Source: Marinospirillum perlucidum
Lineage (GTDB): Bacteria > Pseudomonadota > Gammaproteobacteria > Pseudomonadales > Halomonadaceae
Direction of reading: 5' to 3'
DNA length: 64,000 bases
Assembly (NCBI RefSeq): GCF_003336805.1
Contig: NZ_QFWJ01000001.1
Span: forward strand, 62,001-126,000
Positions 1 through 10,117 of this stretch are shown here, piece by piece; position 1 is the stretch's first letter, and every line of letters begins with the position of its first letter. The notes under the pieces were generated by a model. It ran no database searches. It was not told where the DNA came from and saw nothing but the letters and a program-made list of their open reading frames with translations. Made by a program: the position numbers and the translations under genes.

Positions 1-628
1 GTTCCTTGAGGCTGTCCCAGATTAATTGCATGCCGATGTGTGCCACCATCAGGCCGACCAGGATGGCTGCAAACTGATCCAGCCAGGGAAAGCCGAGCAG
101 AGCGCCGCCCACTCCGACAAACACCACGATCGAGGAAAGGGAGTCCGTACGGTGATGCCAGGCATTGGCTTCCAGGAGTTTGGAAGCAATACGCCGAGCA
201 ATTCTGCGGGTGTAGAAAAAGATCCATTCCTTGCTGAGGATGGAAATCAGGGCTGCAACCAGAGCCAGAACACCGGGAATAATGACTTCACCGGGTTCCA
301 GCAGGCGGTTGATGCTATCCCAGATCAAGGCCCCGGCCACGGCAATCAAAAGCGTGCCCAGTATCAGCGTCGCCAGGGTTTCATAGCGGTCATGACCGTA
401 GGGATGATCCTTGTCAGCACTTTGGCGTCCAAAATGCGAAGCAGCCAAGACTAGGATATCGCTGAGTAGATCTGACAGGGAGTGGATGCCATCAGCTACC
501 AAGGAGTGGGAGTTGGCCCAGAAGCCAACGGCGATTTTGAAGGAGCCATTCAGGGCATTGACCAGGGCACCGATCAGGGTGACTTTTCTGGCGGCCTGAG
601 CTTCCGTTTCCTTGGGCTTGGCTGTCAT
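1..628 (-). CDS. Cation diffusion facilitator transporter (FieF-like), 3' end beyond the window
   Basis: About 209 residues are visible; the C-terminal cytoplasmic domain lies off the left edge. The protein is an inner-membrane divalent-metal/proton antiporter of the CDF family. Helix II carries the metal site (ADGIHSLSD, with H and D ligands) and a later helix carries its partner (WHHRTDS), matching the paired motifs of FieF/YiiP-type transporters. Hydrophobic helices surround both. The ATG shares one base with the TGA stop of the upstream acyltransferase gene (TGATG), so the two are probably translationally coupled. Iron or zinc efflux is likely, but the exact metal cannot be read from the sequence. 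Confidence 0.9.
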   Translation of the reverse strand, partial: MTAKPKETEAQAARKVTLIGALVNALNGSFKIAVGFWANSHSLVADGIHSLSDLLSDILVLAASHFGRQSADKDHPYGHDRYETLATLILGTLLIAVAGALIWDSINRLLEPGEVIIPGVLALVAALISILSKEWIFFYTRRIARRIASKLLEANAWHHRTDSLSSIVVFVGVGGALLGFPWLDQFAAILVGLMVAHIGMQLIWDSLKE

Positions 629-1788
629 CAGAGGCGCTTCAGGTAGTTTTTAACCGGGTTGGCGTACATGGTCAGCCAGTGTTTACGGTATTCCGGCGGG
701 CAGGCTGCCAAGTGTTCATTAAAGGCTGCCCGGGTGGCGGTGTCAAATTCCGGTAGCGCCATATCACCCAGTTCGTCCAGGGCTTCCAGAGCCAGATAAT
801 TGCTGGGAAAGAGGCGATAGAGCCGGCTGATCTGCGCATCGATGGCCTGGGCAGCGCTGGCCGGGGATTGCATTTCCTCATTGGTCAGGGGTTTGCCAAA
901 GGCTACCTGTACCCGGCCCTTGTAACCGGCAATGCCCTGGGCAATGCTGGTGATGTCTTCAAACTCTGCCTTGGCATATTCGCCTTCTTCTTCCAGGGTG
1001 GCCAGTTCGCGTGCCTTCTGAACGCCCAGGGGATCATATTCGTAGCTGAGGGCGACGGGAATAATATTCAGGCTGCCCAGAATTTCAGCAAAAGACTTGT
1101 CCGATTTTTTCTCGGCCATGCAAAACATCTTGATAATGGCCGGATCGGTATGGTCGATACCATCCTTAGCGCGGCCTTCACGCTGGGCAATCCAGATGGA
1201 TTGTTGTTCGTTTTTCAGGGTGTGGTGGATATATTCCGATAGCAGCTTGAAAGCGGCCATCATCTGGCGAACCCCCTTGGCCGAACGCTGGACCACAAAG
1301 CTTTTGTTCAGGCGCATCAGGTCGGTGACCCAGGGTTTTTGCAGCAGGTTGTCGCCAATGGCAATGCGGGCCGTGGTTTTTTCCCGGGTATGCAGGGCAT
1401 AGTTGACCAGGGCGGGATCCATGGCAATATCGCGATGGTTACTGACAAACAGGTAGCTCTGGTCCTGATCCAATTCCTCCAGGCCATCAACGCTAAAGCC
1501 TTTGCTGGTGGTGGCCAGCATACGGGCCACATAACCGGCGACATAGAGTTGCAGATCATCAATCGAGTGGATCTTGGCCAGGCGCTTTTTCAGTACCCGA
1601 CTCAGCAGCAATCTGAGCAAGGGGGCCACAAAAGACGTGGCTAGGCGGGGGAATTTAAAACGCAAAAGGGCGGTTAGCAGTTCCTGGTCTTCAGCCAGGC
1701 GCTCCAGCACCTCTTCAACTTCCTCGTCCCGGTAAGGGCGGATGGCATCAAAAGCCTCGGGTGAGGCATTCATCAGACGGGTTTCCAT
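628..1788 (-). CDS. Glycerolipid acyltransferase (PlsC-like domain)
   Basis: This 386-residue protein has the acyltransferase core of the PlsC/LPLAT superfamily: an N-H-R-D catalytic motif (SNHRDIAMDPALVN, about residues 117-130) followed by REGRAKDG, the usual glycerol-phosphate binding block. The aspartate spacing after the histidine is slightly longer than the textbook HX4D. It should transfer an acyl chain to a lysophospholipid or similar acceptor at the cytoplasmic face of the membrane. It is longer than PlsC (about 245 residues), with extra N- and C-terminal segments as in the larger uncharacterised proteobacterial branch. It precedes the CDF transporter with a one-base overlap. Confidence 0.8.
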   Translation of the reverse strand: METRLMNASPEAFDAIRPYRDEEVEEVLERLAEDQELLTALLRFKFPRLATSFVAPLLRLLLSRVLKKRLAKIHSIDDLQLYVAGYVARMLATTSKGFSVDGLEELDQDQSYLFVSNHRDIAMDPALVNYALHTREKTTARIAIGDNLLQKPWVTDLMRLNKSFVVQRSAKGVRQMMAAFKLLSEYIHHTLKNEQQSIWIAQREGRAKDGIDHTDPAIIKMFCMAEKKSDKSFAEILGSLNIIPVALSYEYDPLGVQKARELATLEEEGEYAKAEFEDITSIAQGIAGYKGRVQVAFGKPLTNEEMQSPASAAQAIDAQISRLYRLFPSNYLALEALDELGDMALPEFDTATRAAFNEHLAACPPEYRKHWLTMYANPVKNYLKRL

Positions 1789-1810
1789 GGGTAAAGCTTA
1801 GCCTCGGATA

Positions 1811-2731
1811 TTATTCTTGGTCAGCTGACTGCTGATCGTTCAAACCAGCGTGCAAGGACACCAGTTGGTCAACCAGACTGCTCAGGGTATTGCTCATCAG
1901 GATGAATTCAGCATCCAAAGCAATCAGGGGGTCCTGATCCGGATTGACATCTTCCGCTTCCTGTAACAGCTCATCAGCATACTTGAGGTTTTTAAGAAAC
2001 AGACTATCAGTCAGAGTAAAGGTTAGCTGATCCTGCCAGTTGAGTCTGAGTTGAGTCACTCTTTTTCCGACGGTCAGATGCTGGGTGATTTCATCTCCGG
2101 TCAGGGGTTGGCCCTTGATACGGACCACAGCCTTGTCATCTTCGGGATCACGGAGTTCACACGCGTCCAGCAGTTCCAGGCTGGGTTCTGCTTCTTCCTG
2201 CAGCCAGGAGGTCATCACTTGGGTGGCTGGTTTCTGGGTACCCAGGGGAACAACCGGCAGACTGCCCAGCCCCTCGCGCAGCAGATTCAGGGCCTGTTCG
2301 CAAAGCTTGTCGGTGGTATTGTCGAGCAGTACCCGGTGATTCTGGCCATCCAGCCAGACCCAGAGATAGCGCGAACGGGTAAAGGCCCGCGGTAGAAGCT
2401 CAAAACGGATTTCTTCACTCAGGTTTTGACGTTCCTTGCGACCGGGTTTGCGGCCTTCCTGAGCTTCAATGGCTTCGGTTTTTTCCTGCAGGTGTTCACG
2501 AATAACGGTGGCAGGCAGGATTTTTTCTTCGATTTTTAGTTTCAGCAGCCAGTGATCCCCCTGGCTGTGTACCAGGGACTCAGTACCGCTGGGAGAGACC
2601 CAGCCGACCGAAACTTCTTCCTGGCTGGAGCAGTGGCGAAAAGGGCGACTGGCCAGGGCTTCCTGTAATTTTTCGGTACTCCAGGGTTGAGCGTTTCTGG
2701 CCTGGTAAATGCGTAAGGCTTTAAACCACAT
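1811..2731 (-). CDS. rdgC: Recombination-associated protein RdgC
   Basis: The 306-residue product matches RdgC across its length: N-terminal MWFKALRIYQ, the GWVSP block, EEKILPATVI, LLPRAF, LGSLPVVPL, and the C-terminal DAEFILMS region. RdgC forms a ring-shaped dimer that binds double-stranded DNA and modulates RecA-dependent recombination and replication-fork restart. The reading frame extends 20 codons further upstream, but the family always begins at MWFK, and an AAGGAC ribosome-binding site lies 8 bases before that ATG, so I place the start at 2731. It is a single gene with its own upstream region facing rmf. Confidence 0.95.
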   Translation of the reverse strand: MWFKALRIYQARNAQPWSTEKLQEALASRPFRHCSSQEEVSVGWVSPSGTESLVHSQGDHWLLKLKIEEKILPATVIREHLQEKTEAIEAQEGRKPGRKERQNLSEEIRFELLPRAFTRSRYLWVWLDGQNHRVLLDNTTDKLCEQALNLLREGLGSLPVVPLGTQKPATQVMTSWLQEEAEPSLELLDACELRDPEDDKAVVRIKGQPLTGDEITQHLTVGKRVTQLRLNWQDQLTFTLTDSLFLKNLKYADELLQEAEDVNPDQDPLIALDAEFILMSNTLSSLVDQLVSLHAGLNDQQSADQE

Positions 2732-2794
2732 TAAAAAGTCCTTAAAGGAAATGGGCCGCGTATTATCCCTGATCCTGGCGCTTGAAGCCAATAC

Positions 2795-2828
2795 AAAGCA
2801 AAAGACCCGTGCAGGGTAGCACGGGTCT
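2795..2828 (-). terminator. Rho-independent terminator of rmf
   Basis: A perfect 10-bp stem (2803-2812 with 2819-2828) and a 6-base loop are followed, reading leftward, by a T-rich stretch. It sits just past the rmf stop and insulates it from rdgC. Confidence 0.85.
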
Positions 2829-2859
2829 GTCGGCGATTAACTTAACGGGTGGGATAAGT

Positions 2860-3081
2860 TCAGGAGGCGCCTGTCACCACAGCAGGGTTTTTGTGTATAG
2901 CCGATACGCCTCTCATGCCGGACCACATGTCTTCACGACCTTCGCGCCAACCATTCATCCAGTTGGTTCGCAGTTCGTCGGACTGAAGTGAGGGACATTT
3001 TTCTCTGGACTGGCCCTTCAGACCAGCCTGGTAGCCACGAGTGTAAACGCGTTGAGTACGATCTCGCTTCTGACTCTTCAT
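2860..3081 (-). CDS. rmf: Ribosome modulation factor
   Basis: This is a 73-residue basic protein. The first 55 residues match RMF closely: MKSQKRDRTQRVYTRGYQAG, then a CPS segment and WMNGWREGREDMW. RMF binds near the anti-Shine-Dalgarno region of 16S rRNA and drives formation of 100S ribosome dimers in stationary phase. The protein is about 18 residues longer at the C-terminus than the Escherichia coli version, a tail seen in other gammaproteobacteria. It is divergent from rlmL, so the 216-bp spacer must hold both promoters. Confidence 0.95.
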   Translation of the reverse strand: MKSQKRDRTQRVYTRGYQAGLKGQSREKCPSLQSDELRTNWMNGWREGREDMWSGMRGVSAIHKNPAVVTGAS

Positions 3082-3297
3082 AGATTACGGCCTCTCTTTT
3101 TCATGGCAGGGAATGCACGGCTTGCATCCAGCAGTCCCTTTTATTGTTAAGATACAGCGTTGGATCTACGGCAGGTCACCAGCCTGGCAAGTGCCTCATC
3201 TCTATTTGTAGGCTAGTTTGTCAGGGAAAGATAGCTTTTTTTATTTATCGTCTAGTGGGTTCTAATAACCCCATGCAATTGAGGCTCGGAAATCTTC

Positions 3298-5490
3298 ATG
3301 GCTTTACTCAATCAGGTCTATACCCTTCACGCCACCTGTTCACGCGGACTGGAACAACTTCTGGCCGAAGAATTGTTGGAGTTGGGCTGGACTCAGGCGC
3401 GTCCAAGGGTCGGCCGGGTTCTGGGTGAAGCCACCTTGGCCCAGGCATACAAGGCGCTGATCTGGTCGCGTCTGGCTAATCGCTTGCATCTGCAACTGGC
3501 CGAAGCCAGCGTCACCTCGGCACGGGAATTACAAAGCTGGCTGGCTGCAATCGACTGGAGTGAGCACCTGCTGGCCGATGGCACACTGCTGGTGGATGCC
3601 AGTGGCACCACACCACAACTGCGCAATACCCATGACACCGCCTTGCGGGTCAAGGATGCGATTGTCGATTGGTTTCGCGAACGTGAAGGTACCCGCCCCA
3701 GTGTCGATCGAGTTCGCCCCGATGTACGCCTGCATCTGCGCCTGGAAAAGGGCAAGGCCCTGTTGAGCCTGGATCTTGGCGGTGGCAGCCTGCATCAGCG
3801 TGGTTACCGTCTGGAAACCGCCAAGGCACCCTTAAAGGAAAACCTCGCCGCCGGTCTTCTTTACCGGGCCGGTTGGCCGCAACTGGCTGCCCAGGGTTAC
3901 AGTCTGCTCGATCCCTTCTGCGGTTCCGGCACTCTCTTGGCGGAAGCCGCCTTCATGGCGTTGGACATCGCACCCGGTCTCTTGCGTTCCTGGCATGGGG
4001 TGGAAAGCTGGCTGGGCCACCGCCCGCGCTGCTGGACCGAGGTTCTGGAGGAGGCCGAAGCCCGGCGAGATGCCGCAGCCGCACGGCAAATTGATATCCG
4101 TGGGCGCGATATCGATCCTCGAGTCATAGAAGTCGCTCGTGCCAACCTGCAGCGTGCCGGTCTGGCTGATCGCATCCAGGTCACCCAGGGAGCCATTAGT
4201 GATCTGCCTGCCGCCGATCAAGACAAGGGGCTGGTGATCACCAATCCACCCTACGGTGAACGCCTGGAGGATCTGCCCAGTCTCTTGCCGGTCTATTCAG
4301 AACTGGGGCAGCAGCTGCTCAGCAAGTATCCCGGCTGGCGCTTGGCACTCTATACCCTGAATAAAGAGCTGGCTTTCCGGATTCCCTGGAAACCCTACAA
4401 GACCTATGCCCTGCAGAATGCTTCTCTGGAGTGCCAACTGTATCTGTTTGATCTGCCCCAAGCCGGTGAGGCGGAACAGCAGGTCGCTGCAATAGAGCGT
4501 AAACAGCAGGAGCGCAGTGAAGCAGCGCAGCGCCCGCCGGTCTTGAGCGAAGGCGGCCAGATGTTTGCCAACCGCCTGCGCAAGAATCTGAAACACCTGG
4601 GGCGCTGGGTCAAACGTGAGGGAATCGAAGCCTATCGGGTTTATGATGCCGATCTACCGGAATATGCGCTGGCGGTCGACCTCTACGCTGATCAGGTGCA
4701 CGTCCAGGAATATGCACCTCCGGCCAAAGTGGATCTGGACAAGGCTAATCAGCGCCTGGCCGATGCCCTCATGGCTTTACCCCAGGTGCTGGGGGTGTCG
4801 CCCCAAGCCATTCATCTCAAGCAGCGCCGACGCCAGACAGGTAAACAGCAGTATGAGAAGCTGGCCACCACTGGTGAGTTTTTTCCGGTTCGTGAGGGGC
4901 AGGCGCAAATCCTGGTCAACCTGACCGACTATCTGGATACCGGGCTTTTTCTGGATCATCGCCCCGTACGTCTGCGCATCTTTCAAGAGGCCCAAGGCAA
5001 GCGCTTTCTCAACCTCTTCTGCTATACCGGGGCCGCTACTCTTCAGGCTGCCCTGGGGGGGGGCCGGCGTACCACGAGTGTGGATCTGTCCAAAACCTAC
5101 CTGGGGTGGCTGGAAAAAAACCTCAAGGAAAATAAAATCAACCCGCGCGCTCATCAGGTGATCCAGGCCGATTGCAGAGACTGGCTGAAGCAGGACCGGG
5201 AAGTTTACGATTTGATTTTCATGGACCCGCCGACTTTTTCTAACTCCAAGCGCATGCAGGGGACTCTGGATATTCAACGCGATCAGGTCGAACTGGTGGA
5301 TTTGGCCATGCAGCGTTTAAGCAGTGAGGGGCTTTTGATCTTTTCTAATAATCTGCGAGGTTTTAAAATCAGCCCGGAACTGGAAGAGCGTTACGAAATC
5401 AAGGATATTACCCGCCAGACGCTGGACCCGGACTTTGAACGTAACCCACGCATTCACCAGTGTTTTGAAATCAGGAAACCTGCCCTATGA
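3298..5490 (+). CDS. rlmL: Bifunctional 23S rRNA methyltransferase RlmKL
   Basis: The 730-residue fusion enzyme has an N-terminal THUMP RNA-binding domain (about 1-160), a first Rossmann methyltransferase domain with the amino-methylating motif NPPYGER (about 315-321), and a second one with FLNLFCYTGAAT (about 566-577) and MDPPTFSNS (about 642-650). In E. coli the N-terminal half makes m2G2445 and the C-terminal half m7G2069 during 50S assembly. Length agrees with the family (about 700). The stop overlaps the next gene by four bases (ATGA), suggesting translational coupling. Confidence 0.96.
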   Translation: MALLNQVYTLHATCSRGLEQLLAEELLELGWTQARPRVGRVLGEATLAQAYKALIWSRLANRLHLQLAEASVTSARELQSWLAAIDWSEHLLADGTLLVDASGTTPQLRNTHDTALRVKDAIVDWFREREGTRPSVDRVRPDVRLHLRLEKGKALLSLDLGGGSLHQRGYRLETAKAPLKENLAAGLLYRAGWPQLAAQGYSLLDPFCGSGTLLAEAAFMALDIAPGLLRSWHGVESWLGHRPRCWTEVLEEAEARRDAAAARQIDIRGRDIDPRVIEVARANLQRAGLADRIQVTQGAISDLPAADQDKGLVITNPPYGERLEDLPSLLPVYSELGQQLLSKYPGWRLALYTLNKELAFRIPWKPYKTYALQNASLECQLYLFDLPQAGEAEQQVAAIERKQQERSEAAQRPPVLSEGGQMFANRLRKNLKHLGRWVKREGIEAYRVYDADLPEYALAVDLYADQVHVQEYAPPAKVDLDKANQRLADALMALPQVLGVSPQAIHLKQRRRQTGKQQYEKLATTGEFFPVREGQAQILVNLTDYLDTGLFLDHRPVRLRIFQEAQGKRFLNLFCYTGAATLQAALGGGRRTTSVDLSKTYLGWLEKNLKENKINPRAHQVIQADCRDWLKQDREVYDLIFMDPPTFSNSKRMQGTLDIQRDQVELVDLAMQRLSSEGLLIFSNNLRGFKISPELEERYEIKDITRQTLDPDFERNPRIHQCFEIRKPAL

Positions 5491-5741
5491 CTCAGGAAAC
5501 CCCGCAACTAACCCTTTACACCACGGCCGGTTGTCACCTCTGTGACCAGGCACTGGCGCTGCTGCAACCCTGGCTGGAGCGCGGCTTTGGTCTGGCCAAG
5601 GTGGATATTGCCGAAGATGACCTCCTGCTGGCGCGTTATGGCGAGCGTATTCCGGTTGTGGCCAGTCCCTGTGGTAGCGAAATCGGGTGGCCTTTTACCG
5701 CCGCAGAGCTGGAAGGCTGGATTAAACAGCTCAAGTGTTGA
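5487..5741 (+). CDS. Glutaredoxin family protein (DUF836-type)
   Basis: A small 84-residue thioredoxin-fold protein with the redox motif CHLC at residues 16-19 after a beta strand (LTLYTTAG), a cis-proline region (RIPVVA) and a C-terminal GWPF segment typical of the short DUF836 glutaredoxin-like family. It probably acts in cytoplasmic thiol-disulfide exchange; no substrate is known. Its ATG overlaps the rlmL stop, so it is co-translated with the rRNA methyltransferase gene. Confidence 0.85.
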   Translation: MTQETPQLTLYTTAGCHLCDQALALLQPWLERGFGLAKVDIAEDDLLLARYGERIPVVASPCGSEIGWPFTAAELEGWIKQLKC

Positions 5742-5772
5742 TAAAGAAATGGCAGGGATCAGAGCCGGCTCC

Positions 5773-6060
5773 CTAGTCGTTGAAAGGCAGCTCACTTTTC
5801 ATTTTGCTCTGTAATTCCGGCGGAATCTCATCCGGGTCTCTGGCTTCCAGGATTTTCTGGAAGCCCCGGCTTTCCTGGATATGGCGCACATCATCCACGA
5901 GAATGGCGGCTTCCTCGGGCGAGTTGACCAGAGTATGCTTGATCCCGCCGTACTGGGTGCCGGTCAGTCCCCAGACACGCGTCACCAGCCAGTCACCAAA
6001 CATATCCTGGTGAACATGAACGAGATAATAATCCTGGCCTTTTTCCCAGCGAATAATCAA
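5773..6060 (-). CDS. WGR-domain-like small protein
   Basis: This 95-residue protein has the pattern of a WGR domain: YYLVHVHQDMFGDWLVTRVWG, then a glycine-containing turn and basic residues, followed by a charged helical tail. WGR domains occur in PARPs and in bacterial proteins linked to nucleic acids, but stand-alone versions have no established role. It ends in TAG, 31 bp from the glutaredoxin gene on the opposite strand, so the two converge. Function is unassigned. Confidence 0.7.
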   Translation of the reverse strand: MIIRWEKGQDYYLVHVHQDMFGDWLVTRVWGLTGTQYGGIKHTLVNSPEEAAILVDDVRHIQESRGFQKILEARDPDEIPPELQSKMKSELPFND

Positions 6061-6151
6061 GATGACCTCTGAGTCATGTCAGTGAATAACTATCTGGATT
6101 GTATACTTTTTTTGACCCGGGTAAACAGTCCTTAAAAAAGGAGTCCCCGTC

Positions 6152-7282
6152 ATGCAGCTGGTGCTCGATGAAAACCTGCCCTTTACAGAAGAATTCTTTG
6201 CCGATCAGGCCGAGTTGATCCGTCTGCCCGGCTCCGCGATTACCCCTGAGCAGCTCCAGTCAGCTGATGGCCTGCTGGTGCGTTCCGTGACTCGGGTGGA
6301 TGCCGAGTTGCTGGCTGCTACTCCAGTGCGCTTTGTAGGCACTGCCACCATCGGTGTCGATCATATTGATCAGGCAAGCTTGCAGCAGGCCGGGATCGAA
6401 TTTGCCAGTGCGCCTGGGTGCAATGCCGATTCCGTAGTGGACTATGTGCTTTCCAGCCTCTTGTGGCTGGCTCAGGAAGAAGGTTTTGCCCTGGCTGATC
6501 TGACGCTGGGGATCGTGGGTGTCGGCCAGGTAGGGGGACGCCTGGCCAAACGCCTGCAGGCTTATGGATGTCGGCTCTTGCTCAATGATCCGCCGCGCGA
6601 AGAGCAAGGGGATCAAGGTTTTCTGCCCCTGGAACAAGTGCTGGAACAAGCGGATCTGGTGTGTCTGCATCTACCACTGACCCGTAGAGGCCCTTTTGCC
6701 ACGCAAAAACTGCTGGGTGAAAAGGAGTTGCGACTGCTGCAGGGCAAGCGCCTGCTTAATGCCGGTCGTGGTGATGTAATTGATCAGACCTCTCTGAAAA
6801 AGCTGTTGGCAGAGGGCCTGCAACTGACTTTATTGCTGGATGTTTTTGCCGGAGAGCCAGAACTGGATCGGGCGCTGCTGGGTTGGTGTCATCAGGCGAC
6901 GCCGCACATCGCCGGTTACAGCCTGGAAGGTAAAAGCCGAGGAACCCAGGCGGTTTATCAAGCCTGGTGCCGGCATCTGGGCTTGCAGCCCGAAAAGAAT
7001 CTGGATCACTTCCTGCCGCCACCACCGGTGAGTGAACTCCAGCTCAATCCGGGCTGGTCTGCAGAAGAGGCCTGTCGTCGGGCAGCCCTGCTGGTATACG
7101 ACCCTCGCGCTGATGCAGCCCGCTTGCGTTTGGCTTTACAAGACTTGGCCCCAGCCGAAGCCTATCAACAACTGCGCAAAAACTATCCGCTGCGGCGTGA
7201 ATTTTCTTCCCTGAAAATTCGAGGAGCCACCCCCGAACAGGCCCGCGCCCTGCAGGCCCTGGGGTTCAATCTGATCCAGTAG
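6152..7282 (+). CDS. pdxB: Erythronate-4-phosphate dehydrogenase
   Basis: The 376-residue protein is a D-2-hydroxyacid dehydrogenase with the PdxB signature: N-terminal LVLDENLPFTEEFF, the ATIGVDHID segment, APGCNADSVVDYVL, the NAD-binding GIVGVGQVGGRLAKRL (about 124-139), the catalytic arginine region LLNAGRGDVID, and histidine at TPHIAGYS. It oxidises 4-phosphoerythronate in the DXP-dependent pyridoxal phosphate pathway. Length matches the family (about 380). An AAGGAG site lies about 10 bases before the ATG. The gene ends with TAG, so ordinary termination at UAG occurs in this genome. Confidence 0.96.
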   Translation: MQLVLDENLPFTEEFFADQAELIRLPGSAITPEQLQSADGLLVRSVTRVDAELLAATPVRFVGTATIGVDHIDQASLQQAGIEFASAPGCNADSVVDYVLSSLLWLAQEEGFALADLTLGIVGVGQVGGRLAKRLQAYGCRLLLNDPPREEQGDQGFLPLEQVLEQADLVCLHLPLTRRGPFATQKLLGEKELRLLQGKRLLNAGRGDVIDQTSLKKLLAEGLQLTLLLDVFAGEPELDRALLGWCHQATPHIAGYSLEGKSRGTQAVYQAWCRHLGLQPEKNLDHFLPPPPVSELQLNPGWSAEEACRRAALLVYDPRADAARLRLALQDLAPAEAYQQLRKNYPLRREFSSLKIRGATPEQARALQALGFNLIQ

Positions 7283-7294
7283 AAGCTGTCAGCC

Positions 7295-8998
7295 TCAAAT
7301 CTTGAAGCGATGGATACGCTGGTTGAGTTCCTGGGCCAGTTGAGTCAATTCCTGGCCGGAGGAATAGGTTTGCTCGGTGGCGGCAGAGCTATCCTCACAC
7401 AGGCCAACCAGATTGGTGACATTGCGATTGATTTCACTGGCCACGCTGGATTGTTGCTCGGCTGCCGTGGCAATCTGACAGTTCATGTCACGAATTTCTT
7501 CGGCCGCACGGGTAATGGAATCCAGTGCTGTTTCCGCCTGGCTGGAAGCTGAAATCGTCGATTCGGCTTCATCAATGCTGGCATCCATCATCCTTACCGC
7601 TTTTTGCGCACCTTCCTGCAAGAGGCTGATCATACGATGAATTTCCTCGGTACTCTGCTGAGTCCGGCTAGCCAGAGCCCTGACCTCATCAGCAACCACG
7701 GCAAAGCCACGTCCTGCTTCACCCGCTCGAGCAGCTTCGATCGCCGCATTCAGGGCCAGAAGATTGGTCTGCTCGGCAACATCCTGAATCACCTCCAGCA
7801 CACTGCCGATATTGGTGGAGTCTTCGCGCAGTTGATGGATGACCTGGGTGGATTCCTTGATTTGTAACGCCAGATTGCTGATGGCCTGGCCCGCTTCATG
7901 AACGGCGGTGCGGCCCTGCACAACTTCATCATCGGCCGCAGTAGCCGCCTGCGAAGCTCGCTGGGCGTTATTGGCGACATCCAGAATCGTTTGGCTCATT
8001 TCGTGGATGGCTGTGGCCACCTGGTCGGTTTCCCGGGTTTGTTGATCCTGAGTGGTATAGCCCTGTTCCGCCACCTGGTTCAGGTCGCTGGCTGCGGCAT
8101 TGAGGCGTCCCGAGACTTCACTGACACTGCGAACCATATCGGCCAGTTGCTTGACCATGGTGTTGACGGAACCCAGTACGCTATCGGGGCGGGCTTTCTG
8201 ACCCAGGTTGATCTGGGTAAAGTCACCTTCAGCCACCCGGTTAACCAGTTGCCGGGCTTCGGCCACTTCACCGCCCAGTTGATTGAGCACCCAGCGGCGG
8301 ATAAACATCGATAGGGCCCAAATTACGGTAATGACCGCCAGAGCCAGCAGGCCGATTTTCCAGGCCAGGGCCTGAAAGTGCTCGGTGATATCATCAACAT
8401 AGATGCCGGAACCGATTACCCAGTTCCATTCGGGATCGAGTCGGATATAGGACAATTTAGTGAAACGCTCTTCAGTGACGCCACCTCCGGCTAGAGGTTT
8501 GGGCCACTGATACTCGACAAAGCCGGAACCAAAAGCTTTGACGGTTTGGGTGAAGGCCACGAAGATATTCTCGTTATCCAACTGGCGAACCTGGCTGCCT
8601 TCTTCATTACGCAGGAGCGTAGCGTAATTAAAACTGGGGCGATCCAAAGCCTGACCATTAAGTGCCGGAACCGTGGGGTGCATCAGCATGATCGGATAGG
8701 GCTCGGAGGTGTCATTGATCCAGACATATTCCACCTCTTCATACCTGAGGCTCTGGATGGCTTGCTGGGCAAGCCTTTTGGCTTCCTCGCTAGTGAGGAC
8801 ACCAGCGTCCGCCTGCTGTTGATAGTGGTCGACCAGGCCAGAGGCCATATCGATCACCGCCATGACCTTGGCTTCGCGATCCTCTTTCAAGGTGGTCTTG
8901 ATTTCATTCAGGGCAACGCCTGCCAAAACAAGCAGTCCCAGCAGGGCGGCGGCAGGGAGTGCCAGCAAACGCCCACCAATAGTGGCCAGATTCAACAT
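7295..8998 (-). CDS. Methyl-accepting chemotaxis protein with single Cache sensor
   Basis: The 567-residue chemoreceptor has a transmembrane helix at about 10-31, a periplasmic sCache_2-type sensor at about 35-205 ([38 protein letters not shown]), a second helix at about 214-233, a HAMP linker to about 290, and the cytoplasmic signalling coiled coil. The highly conserved hairpin tip is [20 protein letters not shown] followed by [15 protein letters not shown] (about 409-443). It should couple ligand sensing to CheA/CheW. sCache_2 receptors often bind small carboxylates, but the ligand is unknown. No C-terminal CheR-binding pentapeptide is present. Confidence 0.93.
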   Translation of the reverse strand: MLNLATIGGRLLALPAAALLGLLVLAGVALNEIKTTLKEDREAKVMAVIDMASGLVDHYQQQADAGVLTSEEAKRLAQQAIQSLRYEEVEYVWINDTSEPYPIMLMHPTVPALNGQALDRPSFNYATLLRNEEGSQVRQLDNENIFVAFTQTVKAFGSGFVEYQWPKPLAGGGVTEERFTKLSYIRLDPEWNWVIGSGIYVDDITEHFQALAWKIGLLALAVITVIWALSMFIRRWVLNQLGGEVAEARQLVNRVAEGDFTQINLGQKARPDSVLGSVNTMVKQLADMVRSVSEVSGRLNAAASDLNQVAEQGYTTQDQQTRETDQVATAIHEMSQTILDVANNAQRASQAATAADDEVVQGRTAVHEAGQAISNLALQIKESTQVIHQLREDSTNIGSVLEVIQDVAEQTNLLALNAAIEAARAGEAGRGFAVVADEVRALASRTQQSTEEIHRMISLLQEGAQKAVRMMDASIDEAESTISASSQAETALDSITRAAEEIRDMNCQIATAAEQQSSVASEINRNVTNLVGLCEDSSAATEQTYSSGQELTQLAQELNQRIHRFKI

Positions 8999-9096
8999 GA
9001 TGATGCGGCTCCGTCTAGTTTGACTTCCCTGGAAATCCTCAAGCCTCTGGTACAGGAGTCAGAGTGCTTGGGGTTTCCTTGTCATGGATACTTCAT

Positions 9097-9121
9097 AAAA
9101 AAGGGCTGGTATCACCAGCCC
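9097..9121 (-). terminator. Rho-independent terminator after htpX
   Basis: An 8-bp GC-rich stem (9103-9110 with 9114-9121), a 3-base loop and, reading leftward, a run of six T residues. It lies between the htpX stop and the chemoreceptor gene. Confidence 0.85.
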
Positions 9122-9159
9122 TGATTAACCTTTGCAAAGTTTATCCTAAAATTACTTAT

Positions 9160-10053
9160 TTAGGCATAAGCCTTATTGCGTAGAGCCGCAATGCGCGCAT
9201 CCAGAGGAGGATGGCTGGAGAAGAACTTCTGGATCATGCTGGTGGTCTGGCCCTTGTTAATACCAAAGGCAGTCAGGGTGTCCGGCATTTCATTGGGTAA
9301 CTTTTGTTCAGCCTTGAGTCTTTCCAGAGCTGCAATCATGGCACCGGAGCCGGCCAGACGTGCACCTGCATCATCGGCACGGTACTCGCGGTAGCGGCTG
9401 AACCACATGACGATACCCGAGGCCAGAATGCCCAAAATTATTTCGGCAAAGATGGTGGTAACGTAAAAGGCAATGCCGTGGCCTTCCTCATTTTTGAATA
9501 CGGCCTTGTCCACGGTATGGCCGATAATACGGGCAAAGAACATGACAAAGGTGTTCACCACGCCCTGAACCAGTGCCAGAGTAATCATGTCACCATTGGC
9601 CACGTGACCGATTTCATGGGCCAGAACAGCACGCACCTCATCACGGCTCATGCGCTGCAACAGACCCATGGAAACAGCGACCAGGGCGTTGTTGCGATTC
9701 CAGCCGGTGGCAAAGGCGTTGGATTGCTGGGCCGGGAAGATACCCACTTCGGGCATGCCGATGCCTGCCTTTTGCGAGAGCTCCTTGACGGTTTCCAGTA
9801 ACCAGGCTTCATCCGCATTACGAGGCTGCTTGATGATCTGGGTGCGGGTGCCCATCTTGGCCAGCCATTTGGACATCAGCAGAGATACCACCGAGCCGGC
9901 CATACCAAAGACAAAACAGAAGATCAGCAGGCTGGTGAGATCCAGTCCGCCGGTCTGATTCAGATAGCTGCCCACCCCGAGCAAATTCAGGGTAATACTG
10001 GCAACAATGATGATGGCCAGGTTGGTGGCTAGAAACAAGCCAATTCGCATCAT
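9160..10053 (-). CDS. htpX: Membrane zinc metalloprotease HtpX
   Basis: The 297-residue M48 protease has two N-terminal membrane helices (about 4-25 and 38-58), the zinc-binding HEIGH motif at 146-150, a further hydrophobic pair near 160-210 and the downstream glutamate ligand in [10 protein letters not shown]. HtpX degrades damaged or misfolded inner-membrane proteins alongside FtsH. A strong AAGGAGAAG ribosome-binding site lies 6-8 bases before the ATG. Length equals the family norm of about 290. In E. coli the gene is CpxR-controlled; I could not identify a CpxR box here with confidence. Confidence 0.96.
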   Translation of the reverse strand: MMRIGLFLATNLAIIIVASITLNLLGVGSYLNQTGGLDLTSLLIFCFVFGMAGSVVSLLMSKWLAKMGTRTQIIKQPRNADEAWLLETVKELSQKAGIGMPEVGIFPAQQSNAFATGWNRNNALVAVSMGLLQRMSRDEVRAVLAHEIGHVANGDMITLALVQGVVNTFVMFFARIIGHTVDKAVFKNEEGHGIAFYVTTIFAEIILGILASGIVMWFSRYREYRADDAGARLAGSGAMIAALERLKAEQKLPNEMPDTLTAFGINKGQTTSMIQKFFSSHPPLDARIAALRNKAYA

Positions 10054-10117
10054 GGTGTTACTTCTCCTTTAAAGTGAACACTGTCTTAGATGGGGGCTGG
10101 AGCGTTTGGTTTCAATT